64,000 nucleotides of DNA, from assembly GCF_004804355.1 (NCBI RefSeq), contig NZ_SRWZ01000007.1:1-64000 (forward strand), in the 5' to 3' direction. Shown here piece after piece: positions 40,645-48,727 of the stretch. Source of the stretch: Cognatitamlana onchidii (GTDB taxonomy: Bacteria; Bacteroidota; Bacteroidia; Flavobacteriales; Flavobacteriaceae). The notes under the pieces are model-generated. The model did no database searches. It saw only the letters and a list, made by a program, of their open reading frames with translations, and had not been told where the DNA came from. The translations under genes were made by a program, and so were the position numbers. Each line of letters opens with the position of its first letter. Position 1 is the first letter of the stretch.

Positions 40645-42940
40645 ATTTACCTGTTTCTTTCTATTCTTAGCCAGCCATATCAAGGCTCAAAATATTTCGG
40701 GGCGAACAACCTCCGAAGGTATGCCACTTCCTTATGTAAATATCTTCTTAAAAAACACAACCAAAGGAAGTTCCAGTAATGATAATGGACAATACACCAT
40801 AAAAAATGTTTCACCAGGCACCTACACTATTGTAGCGTCGTTTACTGGATTTAAAAATATTGAGAAAAAGATTACTGTTACAAAGCATAAAAACACGATT
40901 GTTAATTTTGAACTTCAGGAATCCGAAAGCTTGAATGAAGTAATCGTTACCGGAACACTTAAAGCAGTTTCGCGCTTAGAAAGTCCAGTTCCAGTGGAAG
41001 TTTACACCCCCACATTTTTCAAAAAAAATCCAACAACAAATATCTTTGAAGCTCTTCAAAATGTTAATGGTGTAAGGCCCCAATTAAACTGTAACGTATG
41101 TAACACAGGCGATATTCACATAAATGGTTTAGAAGGCCCTTATACCTTAGTGCTTATTGATGGTATGCCCATAGTTAGTGGACTATCCACTGTTTATGGT
41201 TTATCAGGAATTCCTAATTCTTTGCTAGACCAAGTTGAAATTGTTAAAGGACCAGCATCGTCACTTTATGGTAGTGAGGCTGTGGGCGGACTAATCAATA
41301 TTATAACCAAACTTCCAGAACATGCGCCCATGTTTTTTGGAGATACCTTTGTATCGAGTTGGGGAGAGGTTAATACCGATTTAGGTTTTAAATCAAGAGT
41401 TGGTAAAAGTGCCGATGTTTTGGTAGGCGTTAATTACTTCAATTACACCAACCCAATTGATAACAATAACGATAACTTTACAGATGTTACGATTCAAAAT
41501 AGAATATCCGTTTTTCAAAAATGGAATTTTAAAAGAAAAAGTAACAAAGCATTTTCTCTAGCTGGAAGGTACTACTACGAAGATAGATGGGGTGGTGAAA
41601 TGCAATGGAATTCAAGTTTTAGAGGAGGCACAGACGTATACGGTGAAAGTATATATACGTCACGCTACGAGCTCCTAGGGAATTATCAATTACCTGTAGA
41701 AGAAAATATGAATTTTCAGTTTTCTTATTCAGATCACGATCAGAACTCTGTTTATGGTGACACCCCATATTTGGCAAAACAGCGTATAGGATTTGGCCAA
41801 CTCGTTTGGGACAAACCCATTACAAATCACGATTTACTCTTTGGAATAGCAGGTAGATACAATTACTATAATGATAATACCCCTGCCACTGCAACTGTTG
41901 ACGAAGTTGTTATTCCGTCACTATTTGCCCAAGACGAAGTAACCCTAAGCCCAAAACAACGATTACTTTTAGGCGCTCGCTATGACTATGATAGCCGACA
42001 TGGCTCTATATTTACGCCAAGAATTGCTTATCGTTTTAAACCTACAGAAGATGATATTATCAGACTAAATGCTGGAACTGGATTTAGAGTAGTTAACTTG
42101 TTTACAGAAGATCATGCGGCTTTAACTGGAGCAAGAGATGTTATTATTGAAGAAGAGTTAAAACCTGAGCAATCTTACAACATCACACTTAATTACCTAA
42201 AGCGATTGTACACTAAAAACGGGATGTTGTTTACTTTTGATGCTTCAGCTTTTTACACCTATTTCACCAATGCCATTATCCCTGACTATGATACAGATCC
42301 AAACAAGATTTTTTATAGAAACCTTGACGGTTACTCCACCTCAAAGGGAGTGAGTTTAAATATTGATGCCGTGTTTGGAAGCGGCATAAGTGGTTCTATT
42401 GGAGCCACACTTCAAGATGTATCTAAACGTGAAGATGGTGTAACCACGAAACAAATTTTAACCGAAAGCTTCTCGGGAGTTTGGTCTTTATCCTACCGTC
42501 ATTACCCAACAAATATAACAGTAGATTATACTGGAAATCTTTACGGCCCCATGCGTTTACCGCTTTTAGGAGAACTAGACCCTCGTAAAGAATATTCGCC
42601 AACATGGAGCATACAGAACATTCAATTTACTTATAACGGGTTAAATAATTTCGAAATATACGGAGGTATAAAAAACCTTTTAGACTGGACTCCTAACGAA
42701 GGAAATCCTTTTATAATTGCACGTTCAGAGGATCCTTTCGACAAAAACGTTGACTTCAACGAAACCGATCAACCTGTTTCTGCCACGAGTCCAGCTACGG
42801 GGCAAACCATTATTGTGCAACCAGGAGGCGTATTACCAACAGACAATAACCCATATGCCTTAACTTTTGATCCCACATATGTATATGCGCCCAACCAAGG
42901 ACGTAGATTATTCATTGGATTAAGATATACTTTAAACTAA
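40631..42940 (+). CDS. TonB-dependent receptor of the Mn/Zn uptake operon
   Basis: A 769-residue outer-membrane receptor: signal peptide (SHIKAQ), CarboxypepD_reg-like domain (about 20-100), TonB-box-like LNEVIVTG, and a plug with a CxxC pair (LNCNVCNTGDIHINGLEG near 154-171) typical of a metal/cofactor receptor subgroup, then a barrel ending GLRYTLN. It should bring Mn, Zn or a metal chelate into the periplasm for the binding protein encoded next. The substrate is inferred from the operon. It overlaps the regulator by 14 bp and precedes the binding protein by 4 bp. Confidence 0.92.
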   Translation: MKTIKFTCFFLFLASHIKAQNISGRTTSEGMPLPYVNIFLKNTTKGSSSNDNGQYTIKNVSPGTYTIVASFTGFKNIEKKITVTKHKNTIVNFELQESESLNEVIVTGTLKAVSRLESPVPVEVYTPTFFKKNPTTNIFEALQNVNGVRPQLNCNVCNTGDIHINGLEGPYTLVLIDGMPIVSGLSTVYGLSGIPNSLLDQVEIVKGPASSLYGSEAVGGLINIITKLPEHAPMFFGDTFVSSWGEVNTDLGFKSRVGKSADVLVGVNYFNYTNPIDNNNDNFTDVTIQNRISVFQKWNFKRKSNKAFSLAGRYYYEDRWGGEMQWNSSFRGGTDVYGESIYTSRYELLGNYQLPVEENMNFQFSYSDHDQNSVYGDTPYLAKQRIGFGQLVWDKPITNHDLLFGIAGRYNYYNDNTPATATVDEVVIPSLFAQDEVTLSPKQRLLLGARYDYDSRHGSIFTPRIAYRFKPTEDDIIRLNAGTGFRVVNLFTEDHAALTGARDVIIEEELKPEQSYNITLNYLKRLYTKNGMLFTFDASAFYTYFTNAIIPDYDTDPNKIFYRNLDGYSTSKGVSLNIDAVFGSGISGSIGATLQDVSKREDGVTTKQILTESFSGVWSLSYRHYPTNITVDYTGNLYGPMRLPLLGELDPRKEYSPTWSIQNIQFTYNGLNNFEIYGGIKNLLDWTPNEGNPFIIARSEDPFDKNVDFNETDQPVSATSPATGQTIIVQPGGVLPTDNNPYALTFDPTYVYAPNQGRRLFIGLRYTLN

Positions 42941-42944
42941 AAAT

Positions 42945-43850
42945 ATGAAAAAGCTTGTTATCATACTCTCATTATCCCTTGTTTTAATTAGCTGTAAAAC
43001 CGAAACAAAATCTAACGGCAAAATAAACGTTGTAACCACAACTACCATGATTACCGATTTAGTGCAGCAAATTGGAGGGAACCACATAAACCTTAATGGG
43101 CTTATGGGTAGTGGCGTAGACCCCCACTTATACAAAGCTAGCGAAGGCGATGTTACTAAACTAGCCAACGCTGATATTATTTTTTATAACGGGCTTCATC
43201 TAGAAGGTAAACTAGTAGAGGTGTTCGAAAAAATGAAAAACAAGAAAACCATTGCTATATCAAATGCCATCGATAAAAACACCCTTATAGGTTCAGAATA
43301 TTTTGCATCTAATTACGACCCGCATATTTGGTTTGATATAGATTATTGGATTCAGGTTACTCAATTTGTGGTCGATCAACTTTCAGAAGCAGTGCCCCAA
43401 CAAAAATTAATTTTTCAAAATAATGGCAATAGCTATATAAAAGCCTTACAAGAATTAAAATCTGAAATAGAAACCGCTATTTCTAAACTTCCTCAAGAAA
43501 ACCGTATTTTAGTAACAGCCCATGATGCGTTTAATTATTTTGGAAAAGCCTTTGACTTCAAGGTAGTTGGTTTACAAGGGCTATCAACGGCAACCGAAGC
43601 AGGCGTTCAAGATGTTCAAAAACTTTCAAATTTCATCATTGAGCATCATGTAAAAGCTATTTTTGTTGAAAGTTCCGTACCAAAACGCACCATCGAAGCA
43701 TTACAAGCCGCGGTAAATTCGAAAGGCCATCATGTGAAAATTGGCGGTTCCTTATATTCGGATGCACTAGGAAATGCTGGTACTACAGAAGGTACCTACA
43801 TAGGTATGTTTAAATATAATGTAAATACTATTGTCAATGCTTTAAAGTAA
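42945..43850 (+). CDS. Zn/Mn ABC transporter substrate-binding lipoprotein (ZnuA/TroA-like)
   Basis: A 301-residue cluster A-I binding protein. The lipobox is LVLISC (Cys16). Metal-ligand motifs are present: GVDPHLYKAS (first His), DPHIWFD (second His), TAHDAFNYFGKAF and FVESSVPKRT (third ligand, Glu). It lacks the long His-rich loop of many ZnuA proteins, which favours Mn or general divalent specificity. It is the periplasmic part of the ABC importer encoded downstream. Confidence 0.93.
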   Translation: MKKLVIILSLSLVLISCKTETKSNGKINVVTTTTMITDLVQQIGGNHINLNGLMGSGVDPHLYKASEGDVTKLANADIIFYNGLHLEGKLVEVFEKMKNKKTIAISNAIDKNTLIGSEYFASNYDPHIWFDIDYWIQVTQFVVDQLSEAVPQQKLIFQNNGNSYIKALQELKSEIETAISKLPQENRILVTAHDAFNYFGKAFDFKVVGLQGLSTATEAGVQDVQKLSNFIIEHHVKAIFVESSVPKRTIEALQAAVNSKGHHVKIGGSLYSDALGNAGTTEGTYIGMFKYNVNTIVNALK

Positions 43851-43857
43851 TTTTTAG

Positions 43858-43974
43858 TAGCTAATCCTGCTATCCACAGTATCTTTTTTTGAAGCTACGC
43901 TTCGGTATCTGCGAACAACATATTATTTTGTTCTTGATAATCTCAAAAAAAGGATGCCGTTTCTATCAGGGCTA
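43858..43974. repeat. Imperfect palindromic intergenic repeat element
   Basis: A 117-bp element between the binding-protein and ATPase genes. It starts TAGCTAATCCTGCTATCC and ends GGATGCCG...ATCAGGGCTA, so the two ends are inverted versions of one another; inner arms CTTTTTTTG and CAAAAAAAG also pair, and a small GAAGC-GCTTC hairpin lies inside. It resembles dispersed repeats I recall from Flavobacteriaceae intergenic DNA. It contains a spurious in-frame ATG (43954). Confidence 0.55.
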
Positions 43975-43986
43975 AAACAAAACATT

Positions 43987-44724
43987 ATGAGTAATAATAT
44001 TGCTGTTCAAATTGACGATTTAACCGTCGCATACAATTATAAACCTGTACTTTGGGATATCGACTTAGAAATCCCAGAAGGTGTACTCATGGCAATTGTA
44101 GGGCCAAATGGCGCAGGTAAATCAACACTAATAAAATCAATTTTAGGCATTTTAAAACCTATTGCTGGTAGCGTTAGTATTTATGGAAAACCCTATGACA
44201 AGCAAAGATCGCAAGTGGCCTACGTGCCACAAAAAGGTAGTGTAGACTGGGATTTCCCTACCACAGCCCTCGATGTGGTTATGATGGGGACCTATGGTAG
44301 TTTAGGATGGATTAAAAGGCCGGGGCAAAAAGAAAAAAAAGCAGCCCTAGAAGCCTTAGAAAAAGTAGGTATGCTACCGTTTAAAAACCGGCAAATAAGC
44401 CAGCTTTCTGGTGGGCAGCAACAACGTATATTTCTGGCCCGAGCCCTTGTTCAAAACGCCTCTATTTATTTTATGGATGAACCTTTTCAAGGGGTGGATG
44501 CTACGACCGAAATTGCCATAATCAATATTTTAAAAGAACTGCGTAAAGCAGGTAAAACGGTTATTGTAGTGCATCATGATTTACAAACAGTTCCTGAATA
44601 TTTTGATTGGGTAACCTTCTTAAATGTTAAAAAAATAGCAACGGGTCCCGTAAAAGACATTTTTAATGATGACAATTTAACTAAAACCTACGGTATTAAT
44701 TACAAAGTAAGTATTCAAGAATAA
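43987..44724 (+). CDS. Metal ABC transporter ATP-binding protein
   Basis: A 245-residue cytoplasmic ATPase. Walker A is GPNGAGKST (39-47), the signature is LSGGQQQR, Walker B is IYFMDEP, and the switch His is in VVHHD. It powers the Mn/Zn importer with the two permeases encoded next. The start is ATG 43987 (MSNNIAV); the upstream ATG 43954 lies in a palindromic repeat and adds 11 unrelated residues. Confidence 0.94.
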   Translation: MSNNIAVQIDDLTVAYNYKPVLWDIDLEIPEGVLMAIVGPNGAGKSTLIKSILGILKPIAGSVSIYGKPYDKQRSQVAYVPQKGSVDWDFPTTALDVVMMGTYGSLGWIKRPGQKEKKAALEALEKVGMLPFKNRQISQLSGGQQQRIFLARALVQNASIYFMDEPFQGVDATTEIAIINILKELRKAGKTVIVVHHDLQTVPEYFDWVTFLNVKKIATGPVKDIFNDDNLTKTYGINYKVSIQE

Positions 44725-44726
44725 CT

Positions 44727-45854
44727 ATGGATTTACAAGAATACATACAACTGGTTTTTACAGACTACACCCTAAGGACTATAACACTCGGCACAGCAAT
44801 TTTAGGAGCCGTAACGGGCATGCTTGGTAGTTTTGCAGTTCTAAGAAAGCAAAGTCTTTTAGGCGATGCTATTTCACATGCTGCCCTTCCAGGTATAGCC
44901 GTAGCGTTTTTAATAACAGGCACCAAAGACAGTAATATATTACTTTTAGGTGCGCTCATTAGTGGCCTTATAGGAACCTTTTGGATACGCGGTATCATTA
45001 AAAAAACACACTTAAAATCCGATACAGCCTTAGGACTCATTTTATCACTTTTCTTTGGTTTTGGAATGTTACTGCTTACATTGATTCAAAAGCAACCTAA
45101 CGCCAATCAAGCGGGCTTAGATAAATATTTATTCGGTCAGGCAGCCACCCTTGTAGAAAGCGATGTTTGGATGATGACTTTGGTAACAGGTTTGTGCTTA
45201 ATAGTTCTACTTTTGTTTTGGAAAGAGTTTAAAATTCTTCTTTTCGATGCCGATTATACAAAAACCTTGGGTTTTAATACAAAACTCATAGATATTCTTA
45301 TTACCTCTTTCATCGTATTGGCCATTGTTTTAGGCTTACAAACTGTAGGCGTGGTATTGATGAGTGCGATGCTCCTTGCTCCTGCCGCTGCAGCAAGACA
45401 ATGGACCAACAGTCTTGGTGTAATGGTATTACTCGCAGCTTTGTTTGGAGCATTTTCGGGTGTATTAGGCACCGCCATAAGTGCCTCTCAAAATAACCTA
45501 TCTACAGGCCCTGTTATTGTAATAATTGCAGGTGTTTTTGTACTATTCTCATTTATATTTTCTCCTAGTAGAGGGCTCCTGTTTAAGCAAATACGATTTA
45601 TTAAAAACAGGCGTGATCTTAAACTTCATAAAACATTGGCCTTCATGTTTCGAATTGCCGAAACACATGAAAATATTGCGCATCCCCATTCTATAAAAAT
45701 TTTAAATAACTTTCAAGGGTTTACAAAAGGTACGTTGCAGCAGTTGGTTAGAAAAAACTACGTAAAATTAGAGGGTAGTATGTGGAGCTTAACAGATACC
45801 GGGTTTAAAACAGCAACTAACTTGTATAACCAACAAAATAAAGACGATGACTAG
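44727..45854 (+). CDS. Metal ABC transporter permease 1 with C-terminal winged-helix-like extension
   Basis: A 375-residue ZnuB/MntB-type permease. Eight or nine TM helices fill about residues 1-290. Segments LRKQSLLGDAISHAALPG and VGVVLMSAMLLAPAAAARQ are family signatures. The 80-residue C-terminal extension (about 295-375), with HPHSIKILNNF and LVRKNYVKLEGSMWSLTDTG, looks like a DtxR-type winged helix. Typical permeases stop near 290. The extension may sense metal or regulate transport; this is inference. It overlaps permease 2 by 8 bp. Confidence 0.9.
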   Translation: MDLQEYIQLVFTDYTLRTITLGTAILGAVTGMLGSFAVLRKQSLLGDAISHAALPGIAVAFLITGTKDSNILLLGALISGLIGTFWIRGIIKKTHLKSDTALGLILSLFFGFGMLLLTLIQKQPNANQAGLDKYLFGQAATLVESDVWMMTLVTGLCLIVLLLFWKEFKILLFDADYTKTLGFNTKLIDILITSFIVLAIVLGLQTVGVVLMSAMLLAPAAAARQWTNSLGVMVLLAALFGAFSGVLGTAISASQNNLSTGPVIVIIAGVFVLFSFIFSPSRGLLFKQIRFIKNRRDLKLHKTLAFMFRIAETHENIAHPHSIKILNNFQGFTKGTLQQLVRKNYVKLEGSMWSLTDTGFKTATNLYNQQNKDDD

Positions 45855-47007
45855 TGCTCAATTTGAAATACAGCTTATTGCAAGTTTAGTGGCCATAGCA
45901 TGTGCTATTCCAGGTACGTTTTTAGTACTCAGAAAAATGGCTATGATAAGCGATGCGATTAGCCATTCCATCTTACCAGGCATTGTCATTGGTTTTTTTA
46001 TCACCCAAGATTTAAACTCACCACTATTAATCCTTTTGGCTGCAATAACAGGTATTATTACGGTCGTGTTGGTGGAGTACATACAAAAAACAGGACTCGT
46101 AAAAGAAGATACCGCCATCGGTCTTGTGTTCCCTATTTTGTTCAGTATTGGTGTTATTCTAATTGCTAAAAATGCTAATGATGTCCATCTAGATGTGGAT
46201 GCCGTACTATTAGGAGAACTGGCTTTCGCTCCATTTGACAGGGTTTTAGCCTTTGGTGTAGATCTAGGACCAAAATCTTTATGGGTTATTGGCAGTATTT
46301 TAATAATAACTATCGGTTTACTGATTGCATTTTTTAAGGAATTGAAAATAAGCACTTTCGATGCAGGTTTAGCGGCATCACTGGGGTTTTCTCCAATAGG
46401 CATTCATTACGGATTAATGACCATGTCATCAATTACCACGGTTGGTGCCTTCGATGCCGTAGGTGCCATATTAGTAGTAGCACTCATGATAGCACCTGCA
46501 GCGACAGCATATTTACTTACCAATGATTTAAAGCGCATGCTCTTGTACTCTATTGGTTTTGGAGTTTTCTGCGCTCTATCTGGTTATTGGTTAGCTCATG
46601 GTTTAGATGCCTCAATTGCAGGTTCTATTACTACTATGCTTGGTCTAGTGTTTTTACTAGTCTATTTATTTGCACCTAATAAAGGCGTCTTGGCTGTAAT
46701 TTATAGAGAAAAACAGCAACGTACAGAAGTATCCTTGCTTACCTTTCTACTTCATCTAAAAAACCACTCTGAAGAAAGTGAACGTCATGTTAATCATCTT
46801 AATGAGCATATAAACTGGCAAAAAGTTAGAGCAAAAACCGTACTCGATTTAGCCTTAAAAAACAATATGATTCAATTTGATAAAAATATTGTGTCTTTAA
46901 CCACAAAAGGAGAAGCCTTCACCTCTCAAGCCATTGATTATATTATAACCAACGAAGATGGTAAAATAGAGCATATGAAGGAGGACTTCTTTTTATTTAG
47001 AGGATAA
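45847..47007 (+). CDS. Metal ABC transporter permease 2 with C-terminal winged-helix-like extension
   Basis: A 386-residue paralogue of permease 1 with the same signatures (LRKMAMISDAISHSILPG, VGAILVVALMIAPAATA). TM helices end near residue 285. The C-terminal 95 residues (SLLTFLLHLKNHSEES..., LDLALKNNMIQFDKNIVSLTTKG) again resemble a winged-helix domain. The two permeases probably form a heterodimer. Three bases separate its stop from the yraN start. Confidence 0.9.
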   Translation: MTSAQFEIQLIASLVAIACAIPGTFLVLRKMAMISDAISHSILPGIVIGFFITQDLNSPLLILLAAITGIITVVLVEYIQKTGLVKEDTAIGLVFPILFSIGVILIAKNANDVHLDVDAVLLGELAFAPFDRVLAFGVDLGPKSLWVIGSILIITIGLLIAFFKELKISTFDAGLAASLGFSPIGIHYGLMTMSSITTVGAFDAVGAILVVALMIAPAATAYLLTNDLKRMLLYSIGFGVFCALSGYWLAHGLDASIAGSITTMLGLVFLLVYLFAPNKGVLAVIYREKQQRTEVSLLTFLLHLKNHSEESERHVNHLNEHINWQKVRAKTVLDLALKNNMIQFDKNIVSLTTKGEAFTSQAIDYIITNEDGKIEHMKEDFFLFRG

Positions 47008-47009
47008 CT

Positions 47010-47369
47010 ATGGCACATCATAATGAACTAGGAAAAAAAGGAGAACAACTCGCGGTAGACTTCCTTTCTGAAAAAGGCTATCATATTGTAAAGCGTAATT
47101 ACCGCTTTGAGAAAGCCGAAGTGGATATTATAGCGCAAAAAGATGACATTCTGGCGATCATAGAAGTTAAAACGCGTTCAACCTTAGATTATGGTAACCC
47201 ACAAGACTTTGTTAAACCAAAACAAATAAAAAACCTAGTCAAGGCAGTTGATGCCTATATTACTTCAAATAATTTAGATTTAGAAGTACGCTTTGATATT
47301 ATAGCTATTATAAAATCGGAGACGCGATATGATATTGAACATCTAGAAAACGCCTTCTATCATTTTTAA
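47010..47369 (+). CDS. YraN family (UPF0102) nuclease-like protein
   Basis: A 119-residue restriction-endonuclease-fold protein with the conserved core AEVDIIAQKDDILAIIEVKTR, which contains the D...ExK motif. Its cellular role is unclear; members are proposed to act in DNA processing. It is the last gene of the metal uptake operon by spacing (2 bp), though functionally unrelated. Confidence 0.9.
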   Translation: MAHHNELGKKGEQLAVDFLSEKGYHIVKRNYRFEKAEVDIIAQKDDILAIIEVKTRSTLDYGNPQDFVKPKQIKNLVKAVDAYITSNNLDLEVRFDIIAIIKSETRYDIEHLENAFYHF

Positions 47370-47382
47370 AGCAACTTGAGCA

Positions 47383-48708
47383 CTATCTGCTGAAAAACGC
47401 CTTTACTGCATCAAAATTCTCGGGTTTATCAACAATCTCCTTATTTCTATTTAAAATAAAATAGGTAGGTGTGGATTTAACTCCATAAGACTGCGCTACC
47501 TCATTTTTCCATTTTTCTTTTCCATAAACGTGAATAAAATTTGGAAAGTGCCCAATCAATTCCTTCCATCGTGTTGGTTCGTCTTCTAGACCGACGGCCA
47601 CAACTTGGATATTTCCTTTGGGTTTAGCTTCAACATAAGATTTAAGTTGAGGTACCTCGTCTAAACAATGTGAACAACCACTACTCCAAAACACAAGCAC
47701 GTAATAATCCGCTATTTCCAATTCGCTTAATCTTTTGGCAGGACCTGTATTACCCTGTTCTGTTTCTAATAAAAAATCAGGAGCTTGCGTGCCATTTGAA
47801 AGGTCTTTATACAATATTAATGCCCGTAAAAGTTCTTGATCGTTTAAAGCTACTGCCACATCCATTAAATACGTTTCAGAAATATAATTAGCAATAGGCT
47901 CAAGTTTTAAATCGGCCATTTGCTGCCATAAATCAAATAATAAGGCCCTTTGAACTTCTTTTGGCGCCACCTTCATTTTTTCGCCAACAACATCAATATT
48001 CTTTTTAAAAACAGCCAACTTATCTTTACTAGAAGATGACATTCCAAATACATAGTTCAGCGTTTTTTCCGTCAAAAAACTAGAACTTTGTAAAGCCGGA
48101 TTACTGTAATCTACATAATCAAAATAATGTGCTTTCAAGGCCTTTATGTAAGCATCTATTTTTAAGTATTTATTAGGAGTATAAGGTTTATTGGCTTTAA
48201 TAAAATCTAAAGCAATGGTTCCTTCGGCTGCTTTCTCATAGCCTTCCTGTGTTTCTTTTTGTGTCTTAAAAATGCTCTTTAAAGCGAGGGTGTCATTACT
48301 TTTTTGTCTAAAATAATTCCCGATACTCTGAGTTACCATAGACATGCTACTTGTATAAGATGAAAGTAATTTATTCTCGAAAGAATTAATATAACTTACA
48401 CCTGTTTCTGCATTAAAACTTAACTCAATATCTTCTTTAGCATTATAAATAACATCAAAATTATAATCTTCCTGTGGTACCGCATACACCAATCTATACA
48501 CGCCTTTTGAAAGCGAAGCATCTAACTTAATTTCGAAATGACCATGCTCATCTAGTTTAGAACTGGCCACATACTCCGATATAGTAGGCGTTACTTTGTA
48601 CAGCAGTAAAACGTTATAACTTTCCGCTGGGGTAAAGGTCCCTTTTATGACATGCTGGGAAAAAAGAAAACATGGTAAAATGAATAAAATAAAAACTAAT
48701 CGCTTCAT
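47383..48708 (-). CDS. TlpA-like thioredoxin-fold protein
   Basis: A 441-residue secreted protein: signal peptide (CFLFSQ), an N-terminal beta-rich domain as in Bacteroidota AhpC/TSA proteins with DUF4369-like regions, a helical middle, and a C-terminal TlpA/thioredoxin domain with active site SSGCSHCLDEVPQL (CSHC) and cis-Pro STPTYF. It probably reduces periplasmic disulphides. It lies 19 bp upstream of no partner; the gene before it in transcription is separate (mfd is downstream in coordinates but transcribed earlier, 19 bp away), so co-transcription with mfd is possible. Confidence 0.87.
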   Translation of the reverse strand: MKRLVFILFILPCFLFSQHVIKGTFTPAESYNVLLLYKVTPTISEYVASSKLDEHGHFEIKLDASLSKGVYRLVYAVPQEDYNFDVIYNAKEDIELSFNAETGVSYINSFENKLLSSYTSSMSMVTQSIGNYFRQKSNDTLALKSIFKTQKETQEGYEKAAEGTIALDFIKANKPYTPNKYLKIDAYIKALKAHYFDYVDYSNPALQSSSFLTEKTLNYVFGMSSSSKDKLAVFKKNIDVVGEKMKVAPKEVQRALLFDLWQQMADLKLEPIANYISETYLMDVAVALNDQELLRALILYKDLSNGTQAPDFLLETEQGNTGPAKRLSELEIADYYVLVFWSSGCSHCLDEVPQLKSYVEAKPKGNIQVVAVGLEDEPTRWKELIGHFPNFIHVYGKEKWKNEVAQSYGVKSTPTYFILNRNKEIVDKPENFDAVKAFFSR

Positions 48709-48727
48709 ATATAGTTAAAAACAAATT

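Noticed and set aside
43954-43986. Upstream ATG extending the metal ABC ATPase by 11 residues
   Set aside because: It lies in the end of a palindromic intergenic repeat and the added residues have no ABC homology; ATG 43987 gives the normal N-terminus.
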